Below, piece after piece: positions 16,275 to 24,799 of a DNA stretch of 64,000 nucleotides; the first letter of the stretch is position 1, and every line of letters starts with the position of its first letter. This DNA comes from Bacteroidales bacterium (GTDB lineage Bacteria > Bacteroidota > Bacteroidia > Bacteroidales > F082). The stretch spans positions 1 through 64,000 of the forward strand of contig JAUXMV010000107.1 of the NCBI GenBank assembly GCA_030683155.1. The letters run 5' to 3'. A program made the translations under genes and the position numbers. The notes under the pieces were generated by a model. It saw nothing but the letters and a program-made list of their open reading frames with translations, searched no databases and was not told the origin of the DNA.

Positions 16275-18068
16275 TTATTTTAAAAGTACTGATAATGCAA
16301 CGACACCAGGTCCGACATTGGCAACCAATACAGGAGATGCCTGATTTACAAAACGTGGTTTTTGACCTGTAAGTTGTTCCATTTCGGTTGTATACCAATC
16401 TGCACCTGATTGATTGTGCGCATGAGTGATCGCATAACCCCATACTTCATTATTTCCAATGAAACGAGCCATTTCTTTCATGACCATTTTCATACTTGAT
16501 TTTTCTGAAAGTGGTTTTCCAAAGACCTCAGTCTTTCCATGATTCTTCACCTCCACAATTGGCTTTATTCCAAATAACTTACCCATCAAACCTTTTGAAT
16601 GGCTCACACGTCCACTTTTGACCATGAATTTCATGTTTTTGGAGGTCACAAGTATCTTGGATTTTTCAACCCATTGATCCGTTTGCGCTACAATTTCATC
16701 ATGCGAAAGACCAGCTTCGATGGCTTCTGCAGCTCTTAGAACAGTCAACCCAAGCGCACTTGTGAGACGTTTACTGTCAACGACAGAGATCTTTTTGCCC
16801 GATTCCTGTATTGCTTTGCGTGAGGCATTTAAACTATTTTGCCAGGTGCCGCTCATTCCTGAACTAATATGTAATCCAATAATGGATTCAAAATGAGAGG
16901 ATAAGTAGTTATATCTGTTTACAAATTCCGGAAAAGTGGGTTGGGCTGATGTTGGATGAATTTTTGAAGTTTCAAGTTTTTTGAAAAACTGTTCGGGCTG
17001 AATTGTAATCCTATCGATATAAAACTCCTCACCAAAATGTACTGTTAATGGAACAACCTGAATTTGATATTTTTCAAGTAAGTCATTGGGCAAATCACAA
17101 GTTGAGTCGGTGACGAGGGCAATATTGAACTTTCTGTTTGAAGCAATATCATTTTGCATTACCATGTCATCAACTTTCTTGTAAGAAATAGTGCCCATAG
17201 TTGACAGGTCTTCGAAAAGTTTCCAGGGTTCATCCGTATGGATATGAATGCGCATTTTAGTCTGTGAACCAGCAATTACCATTGAATCACCGTAATTGAC
17301 CATCAATTTGGCAAAATTTTCACGTTTTAGGTCAGTGCCATGAATCATGGCCTCTGTGCAAAAACGATAGGTAATTTCTTCATGAGAGATAGCATCAACT
17401 GATTCTGCAACTTCTATTTTTGACGCATCAAAAATTACTTGTTTCTGACCATTTTTAAAATAGTCAAACATGCCTTCCAGGAAAACGACAAATCCTTTTG
17501 CTCCGGCATCTACAACATTGGCTTTGGTCAAAACTGCCATTTGAGCTGTTGTGGCCTTGAGCGATTCTATGGCAATTTTCAAACCATCAAGCAATAATTT
17601 CAGAAAGTCCTCAATAGAATCTTTCAAGAGATAAATGTATTCAGCCCAATCTTTTATGACTGAAATCATTGTGCCTTCTACAGGATTTGCGATTGCTTCG
17701 TATGCGTATTTGACAGCATTTTTCATGTATTCGGCAAAAGCACTTACCGATAAAGTCTCTTCATTTTTTATTTCATTGCTGAAACCATATAAAAATTGCG
17801 CGAAAATAATGCCTGAGTTTCCCCTTGCACCTGTTAGTGCAGCATCGGCAAGAGCCACTGCGGCAAGTTTCAGATTTGGTTGAGGTGTTGCAGCATTTAC
17901 GATGCTTCGCATGGTTGATGCCAGATTGGTACCTGTGTCAGCATCAGCAACGGGAAATACGTTGATTTTGTTAAGCAGTTGCTGGTTTTCAAAAATACGC
18001 TGAGCGCCGGCTATAAAACTGTTATACAATTGAATGCCATTAATTTCAGTGATTTTAATTGTTTCCAA
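16275..18068 (-). CDS. FakA-FakB fusion (DAK2 + DegV domains), fatty acid kinase
   Basis: 597 residues. Residues 1-205 are a DhaL/DAK2 kinase domain: NKINVFPVADADTGTNLAST (34-53) holds the Asp residues that bind Mg-ATP, and TGARGNSGIIFAQFLYGF follows near 93. Residues 230-310 match the FakA middle domain (YGDSMVIAG, MRIHIHTDEPWKLFE). Residues 315-597 are a DegV domain (FNIALVTDSTCDLP, HPTSAQPT, ISSGMSGTWQNS, VVDSKRLTSALGL), which in FakB binds a fatty acid. In Firmicutes FakA and FakB are separate proteins that phosphorylate exogenous fatty acids; here kinase and binding protein are one chain. Monocistronic, with terminator and promoter-like box. Confidence 0.88.
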   Translation of the reverse strand: METIKITEINGIQLYNSFIAGAQRIFENQQLLNKINVFPVADADTGTNLASTMRSIVNAATPQPNLKLAAVALADAALTGARGNSGIIFAQFLYGFSNEIKNEETLSVSAFAEYMKNAVKYAYEAIANPVEGTMISVIKDWAEYIYLLKDSIEDFLKLLLDGLKIAIESLKATTAQMAVLTKANVVDAGAKGFVVFLEGMFDYFKNGQKQVIFDASKIEVAESVDAISHEEITYRFCTEAMIHGTDLKRENFAKLMVNYGDSMVIAGSQTKMRIHIHTDEPWKLFEDLSTMGTISYKKVDDMVMQNDIASNRKFNIALVTDSTCDLPNDLLEKYQIQVVPLTVHFGEEFYIDRITIQPEQFFKKLETSKIHPTSAQPTFPEFVNRYNYLSSHFESIIGLHISSGMSGTWQNSLNASRKAIQESGKKISVVDSKRLTSALGLTVLRAAEAIEAGLSHDEIVAQTDQWVEKSKILVTSKNMKFMVKSGRVSHSKGLMGKLFGIKPIVEVKNHGKTEVFGKPLSEKSSMKMVMKEMARFIGNNEVWGYAITHAHNQSGADWYTTEMEQLTGQKPRFVNQASPVLVANVGPGVVALSVLLK

Positions 18069-18108
18069 TTTCTCAATTTTTAATAAATACTAACTTAACT
18101 AGCCCAAG

Positions 18109-18116
18109 CAAAGATA
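18109..18116 (-). promoter_or_regulatory. -7 box (TATCTTTG) of the FakA-FakB gene
   Basis: Minus-strand TATCTTTG fits TAnnTTTG, 41 bp before the start. Confidence 0.45.
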
Positions 18117-18429
18117 TTCAAATGTTGCTATAATTCGCTTTTTTGACTAGAATGTTTATGAAAAAATAGCAAGTGTTATTTTTTAAAATTCAGTTAATCA
18201 AGGTAATATGATATTCATAAGGGTTGCATTGTTGATAACTTTTTTTTGCAACTTATCATTTTAGTGTGTTAATAAGATAACAATAGAAATGAAAAATGGA
18301 TGTTGAAAACGAAACTTTTATTGAACAACTATTTGTTTAATAATTAAATAAATTTCATATTACTGAATAATATAAACAATATAAAATCAATGAGATATAT
18401 TTATAATGGGTCAAATACATTTTTTGTAT
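18117..18429. other. AT-rich intergenic region
   Basis: About 310 bp without a gene. It holds long A/T runs and an imperfect hairpin (GTTGCA at about 18225 and TGCAAC at about 18249). AAATACA...TGTATTT at 18413-18427 overlaps the end of the potassium transporter gene and may be a weak terminator for it. Nothing else seen. Confidence 0.4.
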
Positions 18430-19899
18430 TTACTTCTTCCAGAATGCAGGTGAAAAAAGTATAATTACGGTATACAGCTCTAATCTGCCCAAAATCATGA
18501 AGAAGCTGATAATGAGTTTTGCTATTGCCGGCAAGTGTGCGAAATTTGAGGCAGGTCCAATTTCACCGAATCCCGGGCCTATTCCTCCCATGGCAGTTGC
18601 TATTGCACTTGTGGCTGTGATTGTATCGAGTCCAATCGTTATCAAAATTATAACTCCAAACAGAAATGCAAGTAAATACCAGAAAATGAATGTTAATATT
18701 GAGTTACTAGTGTCATTATCAATTCTTTTTTTATTCAGATGTAATGTAAAAATTGAATTGGGATGTAATACCTTTAACATTGCCATCTTTATCGAACGGG
18801 CTGCAATTAAGTGCCTTGCCATTTTTATTCCACCAGATGTTGAACCTGTAGAACCACCCAGGAACATTAACAGGAAAATGATTATCCATGCCAATTCAGG
18901 CCAGAGAAGGTAATCGGAGGTTGCAAAACCTGTACAAGTAATAATTGAGGCAACCTGAAAAATTGACTCTCTGAAGGATGCTTCCAAGCTACGGTCGGTT
19001 TTAAAAAACAATAAAGCTGTTATAACCAATCCTGAAAGAGCTATTGCTTTAAGATAAAACCTTAATTCATCATTTTCTTTAATTTTATCGAATTTACCAG
19101 TTAAAGCATAATAATGTAGCACAAAATTCGTCCCGCCCAGAATCATAAATATGGTTACCACATATTGAATATAAGGGGAATATTCAGCTAAACTACTGTT
19201 CTTTGGTGAAAATCCACCAGTTGAAACAGTACCGAAGGCATGACATATGCTTTCAAACAAATTCATCTTACCCAATAAAAGTAAAAGAATTTCGCTAAAA
19301 GTCAAAATTATATAAACAAATAAAAGGCGATACCCAACCGATCGAATACGTGGGTGAATCTTCTCTCTAACTGTTGATTCAAGCGAAAAAATACTGTAAT
19401 TATTTAGTCCGATTGTCGGCATAATAACAATAACCAAAACGATAATGCCAATGCCACCAATCCAATGGGTGAGACTTCTCCAGAAAAGTATAGATTTCGG
19501 CAGACTTTCAATATCGGTAAGTATAGAAGACCCTGTTGTAGTGAAGCCGGATACTGACTCGAACCACGCATCTGTTAAGGAAGAAAAATCTCCTGAAAGC
19601 ATATATGGCAATGAGCCTATTGCACTAATGAGAAACCATGATGATGCAACAGATACATAAGCCTCTTTTTTTGAATAGTTTACATCATCATCAGCTTTTG
19701 AATGCCTATAAGCCCAAATGGCGATAAGACTTGTAAAAAAGATTGCAAAAATAAAAGGATGCCAGGGTTCAGAATAAATCAATGACAGCACAAAACTTAT
19801 TGTGAGTCCCAGAATCATAATGATAGCCAATCTGGGCAATAACCGGAAAAATCCTTTCATTAACACGACCGCAAAAGTACTATATTTATAGTGCGACAA
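18430..19899 (-). CDS. trkH: Trk/Ktr-type potassium uptake membrane subunit (TrkH family)
   Basis: 489 residues, eight or more membrane helices with four pore-loop repeats. Selectivity-filter glycines are visible in SVSGFTTTGSSIL, HAFGTVSTGGFSP, ASIITCTGFATSDY and ATAMGGIGPGFG, and the GSTGSTSGGIKMARH motif near 350 is typical of TrkH. It forms the K+-conducting pore in the inner membrane and normally needs a cytoplasmic TrkA/KtrA nucleotide-gating subunit, whose gene is not adjacent. The gene appears monocistronic with its own -7 box. Confidence 0.92.
   Translation of the reverse strand: MSHYKYSTFAVVLMKGFFRLLPRLAIIMILGLTISFVLSLIYSEPWHPFIFAIFFTSLIAIWAYRHSKADDDVNYSKKEAYVSVASSWFLISAIGSLPYMLSGDFSSLTDAWFESVSGFTTTGSSILTDIESLPKSILFWRSLTHWIGGIGIIVLVIVIMPTIGLNNYSIFSLESTVREKIHPRIRSVGYRLLFVYIILTFSEILLLLLGKMNLFESICHAFGTVSTGGFSPKNSSLAEYSPYIQYVVTIFMILGGTNFVLHYYALTGKFDKIKENDELRFYLKAIALSGLVITALLFFKTDRSLEASFRESIFQVASIITCTGFATSDYLLWPELAWIIIFLLMFLGGSTGSTSGGIKMARHLIAARSIKMAMLKVLHPNSIFTLHLNKKRIDNDTSNSILTFIFWYLLAFLFGVIILITIGLDTITATSAIATAMGGIGPGFGEIGPASNFAHLPAIAKLIISFFMILGRLELYTVIILFSPAFWKK
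19872..19879 (-). promoter_or_regulatory. TACTTTTG box in the start region of trkH
   Basis: Minus strand TACTTTTG (TAnnTTTG consensus) overlaps the first codons of the annotated start, raising the possibility that translation begins further in, at the Met encoded at 19860 (MKGFFRLLPRLAI). Confidence 0.35.
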
Positions 19900-19995
19900 G
19901 TTTATTGATGAATATTTTTTCTATTTTTTAAATAGTTATAAATCAAGTGAATAATGTATGTTTTTGAAAGGATATTGGAGTTTTTAAAAAATAAG

Positions 19996-20802
19996 CTAGT
20001 GTTTTAATCTTCTTTGTCTGACTGCTTCAAAAACTACAATAGCTGCACTCACAGAAACATTCAAAGAATCGGCAATACCTTTCATTTCAATGCGGATATT
20101 TTTATCAGAATTGTTTGTCCAGAATTCAGAGAGACCTGTTGCTTCGGTTCCCAGAACAATTGCAGAGGGCATTGAAAAATCTGCTTCAAGATAATCAGAA
20201 GAAGCCTCGAGTGAGGTAGCGAAAATTTTGATTTTTTTTGATTGAATCCATTTAAGCGCAGATTTTGAATCTGTTGACACAAGCGGAACAGAAAATATAC
20301 AGCCCAGACTTGCCCGAATTGTATTTGGATTGTAAAGGTCAGTCTGTGGATCGCATACAATAACGGCCTCAACGCCTGCTGCATCTGCTGTTCGCAGAAT
20401 GGCGCCCATATTTCCTGGTTTCTCAACTGATTCAAGCACGATAAGCAAGGGGTTGTTTTGAAGAGTCAATTGTTCTAGTGAATGATTTATTGGGCTACAA
20501 AGTGCAATCAAACCATCAGATCCCTCTCTGTATGCAATCAGATCAAACACATCTTTGCTGACGTTCTCAAAAAAACATTCCTCATTTAGTTGTAAGTTAA
20601 GTTCTGAAAAATTGTGTCCGGCAAGCTCTTCACAAAAGTAAATCGCTTTCAATTTCCAACCTGAGAGCAATGCACGTTCTATTTCCCGTTTACCTTCAAT
20701 CACAGTGAGATTTTGCTTTCGCCTCTCAGAAGCCTTTTGCAATTTCAGGATATTCTTTATTTTCGGATTGGAGCGGCTCGTTATCATAACAGCGTTTATC
20801 AT
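19996..20802 (-). CDS. SpoU/TrmH-family RNA 2'-O-methyltransferase
   Basis: 268 residues from the ATG at 20802; a Met at 20787 (MITSRSNPKIKNI) is an equally good start. The N-terminal SpoU substrate-binding domain (about 5-110; NPKIKNILKLQKASERR, VIEGKREIERAL) precedes the SPOUT knot domain with all three motifs: ESVEKPGNMGAILRTADAAG (motif 1), AIVLGTEATGLSEFW (motif 2) and MKGIADSLNVSVSAAIVVFE (motif 3), which bind S-adenosylmethionine. This resembles RlmB-like 23S rRNA methyltransferases. It begins six bases after the saccharopine-dehydrogenase-like gene, so it is the third gene of that operon. Confidence 0.9.
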   Translation of the reverse strand: MINAVMITSRSNPKIKNILKLQKASERRKQNLTVIEGKREIERALLSGWKLKAIYFCEELAGHNFSELNLQLNEECFFENVSKDVFDLIAYREGSDGLIALCSPINHSLEQLTLQNNPLLIVLESVEKPGNMGAILRTADAAGVEAVIVCDPQTDLYNPNTIRASLGCIFSVPLVSTDSKSALKWIQSKKIKIFATSLEASSDYLEADFSMPSAIVLGTEATGLSEFWTNNSDKNIRIEMKGIADSLNVSVSAAIVVFEAVRQRRLKH

Positions 20803-20808
20803 GTTTGA

Positions 20809-21960
20809 TTAGAGATCCTTTAAAATCATTTTATAATGAATCCCTCTTTCCTTCAAATAAGAGAGGATGAAATCAACACTTTTTTCATCTTTACCAACAA
20901 ATTCCGGAACATGCATGCCGGGTTTTTTGAAAACGCCGCTATCTATCAGCCTCAATGCTGCAGTAGCAGCATATCCAGTAGTTCTGGCCATGGAGTGAAT
21001 TGATGTTTCATGGTCATAATTATCTACAAGATCCCATTGAAACTGCCTGGAAATGTCATTTTCAGTTTTGCCTTTTACGACAATTCGCATGATGGTAATG
21101 TCTTCTTCTCCAGATTCAAGTTTCCATTTTGAGAAAAGTACTTTTTTCGTGAATTCGAGCGGGCTGATTTCAGAACCATTTATTTCCAAAGGATTCTCAT
21201 CAAAGAAACCACTGCTTTTCATGGCTTTAATAAGTCCGATATGACCCGGATACCGCAATGTTTTTTCAGCCATGTAATTGGCTTTGATTGTATATACCAA
21301 TGATCGCAATCCATCGCTGTTGAAAGCTTCCAGCGTTCCAACCGGATCAAATTCCAAAAGTTCAGATTCAGATAGCGCCTCTTTGAAAACGATTTTTCCG
21401 TTTTCAATCAATCGGGCAGGACGGGTGTACTCCTCTATTACATCCGAAGGCGAGAACATTGCTTTGTATTCCCAGGGATAGGATCTCATTTTTGGTAAGC
21501 CACCAACATAGATGATCAAACTTTCAACTTCTTTGAGCTGACTCGCTGCGAATCCGCTCAAGAGATGACTCATGCCCGGAGCAACCCCCATATCACAAAT
21601 AACACATACACCATTTTCCTGGGCAAGCTTGTTAAGTTCAAAAGGATCTTCCGGATAAAAGGCAATATCGACAACATCTTTTTTGCATTCGATGACAGAC
21701 TTTAGAGTTTCAAATCCTATAAAACCTGGCACAGCATTAATTACAAAATCAAACTGCTTAACCAGCTTTTGTAGTTCAGATTTGTTTTTTAAATCAAAAC
21801 AAAAACCTTGAATTCCAGTGTTTTCAAATGGTTTAAGCGAAGTTTCCGAGATGTCAGCTACACCGACTAAATACGCATTGTTTTTGATCAGATCAAATGC
21901 CATTGGTTTTCCAATGAGGCCGGCACCAAGTACCAACACGCTTTTTTTTGAATTACTCAT
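20809..21960 (-). CDS. Saccharopine dehydrogenase-family oxidoreductase
   Basis: 383 residues from the Met at 21960 (MSNSKKSVLVLGAGLIGKP); a longer frame from 22020 would overlap the upstream gene by 68 bp and adds a lysine-rich tail. Residues 7-130 form a Rossmann NAD(P) domain (VLVLGAGLIG), and the C-terminal domain contains VGGLPKMRSYPWEYKAMFS and ARTTGYAATAALRLIDSG, typical of saccharopine/lysine dehydrogenase relatives. These oxidise lysine or saccharopine, or make carboxy-spermidine. The start overlaps the DMT transporter stop by eight bases (translational coupling), so substrate and exporter may be linked. Exact substrate unknown. Confidence 0.85.
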   Translation of the reverse strand: MSNSKKSVLVLGAGLIGKPMAFDLIKNNAYLVGVADISETSLKPFENTGIQGFCFDLKNKSELQKLVKQFDFVINAVPGFIGFETLKSVIECKKDVVDIAFYPEDPFELNKLAQENGVCVICDMGVAPGMSHLLSGFAASQLKEVESLIIYVGGLPKMRSYPWEYKAMFSPSDVIEEYTRPARLIENGKIVFKEALSESELLEFDPVGTLEAFNSDGLRSLVYTIKANYMAEKTLRYPGHIGLIKAMKSSGFFDENPLEINGSEISPLEFTKKVLFSKWKLESGEEDITIMRIVVKGKTENDISRQFQWDLVDNYDHETSIHSMARTTGYAATAALRLIDSGVFKKPGMHVPEFVGKDEKSVDFILSYLKERGIHYKMILKDL

Positions 21961-22870
21961 AGCTTTTTTTGGTTTTGAGTTCAAATGTAGTTTTTTTTCT
22001 TTTTTGTGAAAGTATGACACCTATTATAACAAGGGCAATTCCAAGAATTTTATCAAAAGTAATGATTTCGCCAAGAAGGAAATAGCTGAAAAGTGCAGTG
22101 AAAACAGGAATCAGGTTTGTGTAGATATTGGTGCGGGCGATACCTATTTTGCTGACTGTGAATGTAAAAAACACAAAAGCAAGCGAGCTGGCGAATACAC
22201 CTAAAAGCAATAAATTGCTTAAAAGATTAAAACTAAATACAGCATTTGACAAGCTTTCACTTTCAAAAAGTAGTACAACGGGTAAAAAGTAAAAAAACCC
22301 GATGCTGTTTTGCACCCATACGATGGTAAGTGGTTTGTAATTCAGAGTTAATTTTTTCAGGAGAATACCATAAACGAGCGCTGATAAGACGGCTCCAAAT
22401 AAAAACAAAATTCCTCTTGGAGAAGCAGTTAAGGAATAATCTCTTTGAATGATCATCGCCAAAACACCTATAAAGGAAACGATCAGTCCGATGATATTGA
22501 CAAAACCAAGCTTTTCTTTTAAAAGCATAAATGCGAAAACAGGCATGAAGACAGGGATTGTGGCTATAATTACCGCACTTACAGTTGGTGAGGCCAGGTT
22601 GAGTCCAAAACTTTCTCCCATGAAATAAAAGAATGGATTGAAAAGTGCCGAAAATAGAAACATTCCAATGTGCTTCTTTTGAATACGTTCCGTCTTTCTC
22701 AGGATTTTCAAAACCAAAAATAGAAATATTGAAGAAATGATTAGTCTGATAAAAACTGTTGACGCTGGTTGCAAAACTTCAAAAACCTGCTTTGACCAAA
22801 CGTAAGACATTCCCCAGAAAAACATTGATAGAAGTGCGCTGATATGCACCAGAAATGTTTCTTTCTTCAC
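21953..22870 (-). CDS. EamA/DMT-family transporter
   Basis: 305 residues with ten predicted membrane helices in two EamA repeats (about 8-145 and 155-295). The first helix carries LLSMFFWGMSYVWSK and the second repeat YTNLIPVFTALFSYFLLGE, both family hallmarks. These transporters mostly export amino acids and metabolites. It is the first gene of a three-gene operon with the saccharopine-dehydrogenase-like and SpoU genes and is divergent from a MarR regulator 81 bp away, which may control it. Confidence 0.88.
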   Translation of the reverse strand: MKKETFLVHISALLSMFFWGMSYVWSKQVFEVLQPASTVFIRLIISSIFLFLVLKILRKTERIQKKHIGMFLFSALFNPFFYFMGESFGLNLASPTVSAVIIATIPVFMPVFAFMLLKEKLGFVNIIGLIVSFIGVLAMIIQRDYSLTASPRGILFLFGAVLSALVYGILLKKLTLNYKPLTIVWVQNSIGFFYFLPVVLLFESESLSNAVFSFNLLSNLLLLGVFASSLAFVFFTFTVSKIGIARTNIYTNLIPVFTALFSYFLLGEIITFDKILGIALVIIGVILSQKRKKTTFELKTKKSYE

Positions 22871-22951
22871 AGATAAAATGGATAAGCAGGCGAAATTAGA
22901 ACTTTTTTTTCTTTCTTTGCATCCTCAAATTACTTTCTACAAGAACAAACT

Positions 22952-23443
22952 ATGCATTTCACCAACATCCTGATTAATATCAGAAAAATTGTAAGGTCAG
23001 TTAATCTGGAATCGAAGAGAATTCAGAAAGAATTCGGCATTAGTATACCTCAGCTATTGAGTTTACATTATTTGTCATCAAAACCTGACTATCAATCCAC
23101 AGTTACTCAAATTGCCGAATATTTAAATTTGAACCTCAGCACAGTGACCGGAATTGTTGACCGGCTCGAAAAAAAGCGATTGGTTGCCCGATTGCCTAAA
23201 TCAGGTGATAAACGCAAAACTGTAATCAGCCTGACTGCTGAGGGTTTTAAACTATTGGAGCAATCACCTGAACTACTTCATCAACAGCTTTCCAGAAAGC
23301 TTTCTTCGCTTTCAAAAAATCAGCTTGAATCGCTTAAATCATCACTTGAAGTTTTAGTTCAATGTTTTGACCTGAGCGAAGAAGAAGCCTCACCAATGAT
23401 TACGATAGAGGATTTTGCGGCATTAGCTGAGGATAATGACTGA
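22952..23443 (+). CDS. MarR-family transcriptional regulator
   Basis: 163 residues. The winged helix-turn-helix spans about 35-110: ISIPQLLSLHYLSSKPD, VTQIAEYLNLNLSTVTGIVD (recognition region) and RLEKKRLVARLPKSGDKRK (wing), then VISLTAEGFKLL, followed by a helical dimerisation tail. The divergent DMT transporter is the likely target because the 81-bp gap between them holds both promoters. Such regulators usually repress and are released by a small ligand. Confidence 0.9.
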   Translation: MHFTNILINIRKIVRSVNLESKRIQKEFGISIPQLLSLHYLSSKPDYQSTVTQIAEYLNLNLSTVTGIVDRLEKKRLVARLPKSGDKRKTVISLTAEGFKLLEQSPELLHQQLSRKLSSLSKNQLESLKSSLEVLVQCFDLSEEEASPMITIEDFAALAEDND

Positions 23444-23683
23444 TTTCAACTAAATTTTTGCACTGCATTTTAGAAGCTTTTCTGATTGAAACTACTTTAG
23501 TTTACAACCTACTTTTTGATTGATTAATGGAGTAAATTTTTCCATAAATCTCACGAAACTATTTGCCATTATCAAGTTTCTGAATACTTGGTTTTCATTT
23601 TTAACTTGTCAGATCCAATTATTTATATTAATTTTGTTTCTGTAGAAACTAATTTACAAACAAAACTAATAATTACATTTTTG

Positions 23684-24055
23684 ATGAAAAAGAAAATTTT
23701 GACATCATTTCAAAGGTATCTGAAAGACAAAGGTTTTATTGAGAATTCAACAGAGAAGTTTGATGAAAATGATTTCTCAGGTGTCTCAGACATTTCTGCG
23801 ATAAAGAAGTTTAATCCTGATATAGTTGCTGAGAGGAAAGGAATCCAATACTTCTATCGATTTGTTGACGGATCAAAGGAAGAGCATAAAACTATCGCTG
23901 AAAAATGCGCACAGCTTATGAATTTCGAGGGCAGGAAACCGACAAAATTTCGGCTTCTAGTACCTGAACAATATTGTGATTTTATCATCCAAAGCCTTAA
24001 TATCTCTCGTTTAGAGAGGATCGGAGTTATCAGACTTAAACATGCATGTGTTTAA
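23684..24055 (+). CDS. Hypothetical cytoplasmic protein
   Basis: 123 residues from the ATG at 23684 (start MKKKILTSFQRYLKDKGFIE); an upstream frame from 23588 crosses AT-rich leader and is rejected. Mixed alpha/beta composition with VAERKGIQYFYRFVDGSKEE (two-strand hairpin) and PTKFRLLVPEQYCDFI, resembling small nuclease-like or restriction-like folds only in outline. No signal peptide or membrane segment. Family not recognised. It stands alone between MarR and GNAT genes. Confidence 0.6.
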   Translation: MKKKILTSFQRYLKDKGFIENSTEKFDENDFSGVSDISAIKKFNPDIVAERKGIQYFYRFVDGSKEEHKTIAEKCAQLMNFEGRKPTKFRLLVPEQYCDFIIQSLNISRLERIGVIRLKHACV

Positions 24056-24208
24056 TGCAAGCGCTGTATCAGAGGTTAAGCAGGAAAGAAGTTTTAAAAA
24101 ATTTATTCAGCTAGAAAAAGGAATTGTGTTAGTGCTGGTAGTTCTTTTGAAAACATCAGACAAGATTCTCTTCAAATTTTTATAAATCAAATTAATTATA
24201 ATAAACTC

Positions 24209-24649
24209 ATGAAAATTCAAATTTACGACAGCTACCAAACATTAGGAATGCTGGAAAAACAAAATCTCGTAAACTTTTTATTTCAACATTTGGATGAATT
24301 TGGCGACACAAAAGCTGCCATAGAGAAAGCAATTGATTATTCTGTGGGTGAATCATCACAGATTGGTGGATTTGTTCTTGTAGGCACAATCGATGGAAAC
24401 ATCGCTGGTGTTGTTGTTGTCAACAGAACTGGAATGGAAGAGTATATTCCGGAAAACATCCTAGTTTATATCGCTGTCGATGCTTCGCTTCGGGGGCAAG
24501 GGATTGGAAAAAAACTGATGAATGAAGCGGTTAACATGGCAAAGGGAAATATTGCTCTTCATGTTGAACCAAATAATCCTGCAAGATTTCTTTATGAAAA
24601 GATTGGTTTCACCAATAAATATCTTGAATATAGATTGATTCGGTCGTAA
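24209..24649 (+). CDS. GNAT-family N-acetyltransferase
   Basis: 146 residues. The acetyl-CoA-binding motif A is visible as VYIAVDASLRGQGIGKKLMN (about 88-107; R-G-Q-G-I-G-K), followed by ALHVEPNNPARFLYEKIGF, the typical motif B with Asn and Tyr. It transfers acetyl from acetyl-CoA to an amine; substrate unknown. It precedes the amino-acid racemase by 150 bp on the same strand and may act on an amino-acid or peptide substrate. Confidence 0.88.
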   Translation: MKIQIYDSYQTLGMLEKQNLVNFLFQHLDEFGDTKAAIEKAIDYSVGESSQIGGFVLVGTIDGNIAGVVVVNRTGMEEYIPENILVYIAVDASLRGQGIGKKLMNEAVNMAKGNIALHVEPNNPARFLYEKIGFTNKYLEYRLIRS

Positions 24650-24799
24650 TGTTTAATCAAAGTACTTTAACTGTCGGCTTTAGTGGTTTAAAAAGCATTA
24701 GAATCGTAATAGTTTTTCCCAGTTTCCTCACCGTTGAAATTAATTGAGAAGAATTTTCTTAAATAATACAACATCACTTTAGATTTAATAATCAAAACA

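Noticed and set aside
23450-23683. Small gene between MarR and the hypothetical gene
   Set aside because: Only AT-rich DNA; the longer frame from 23588 has no family support.
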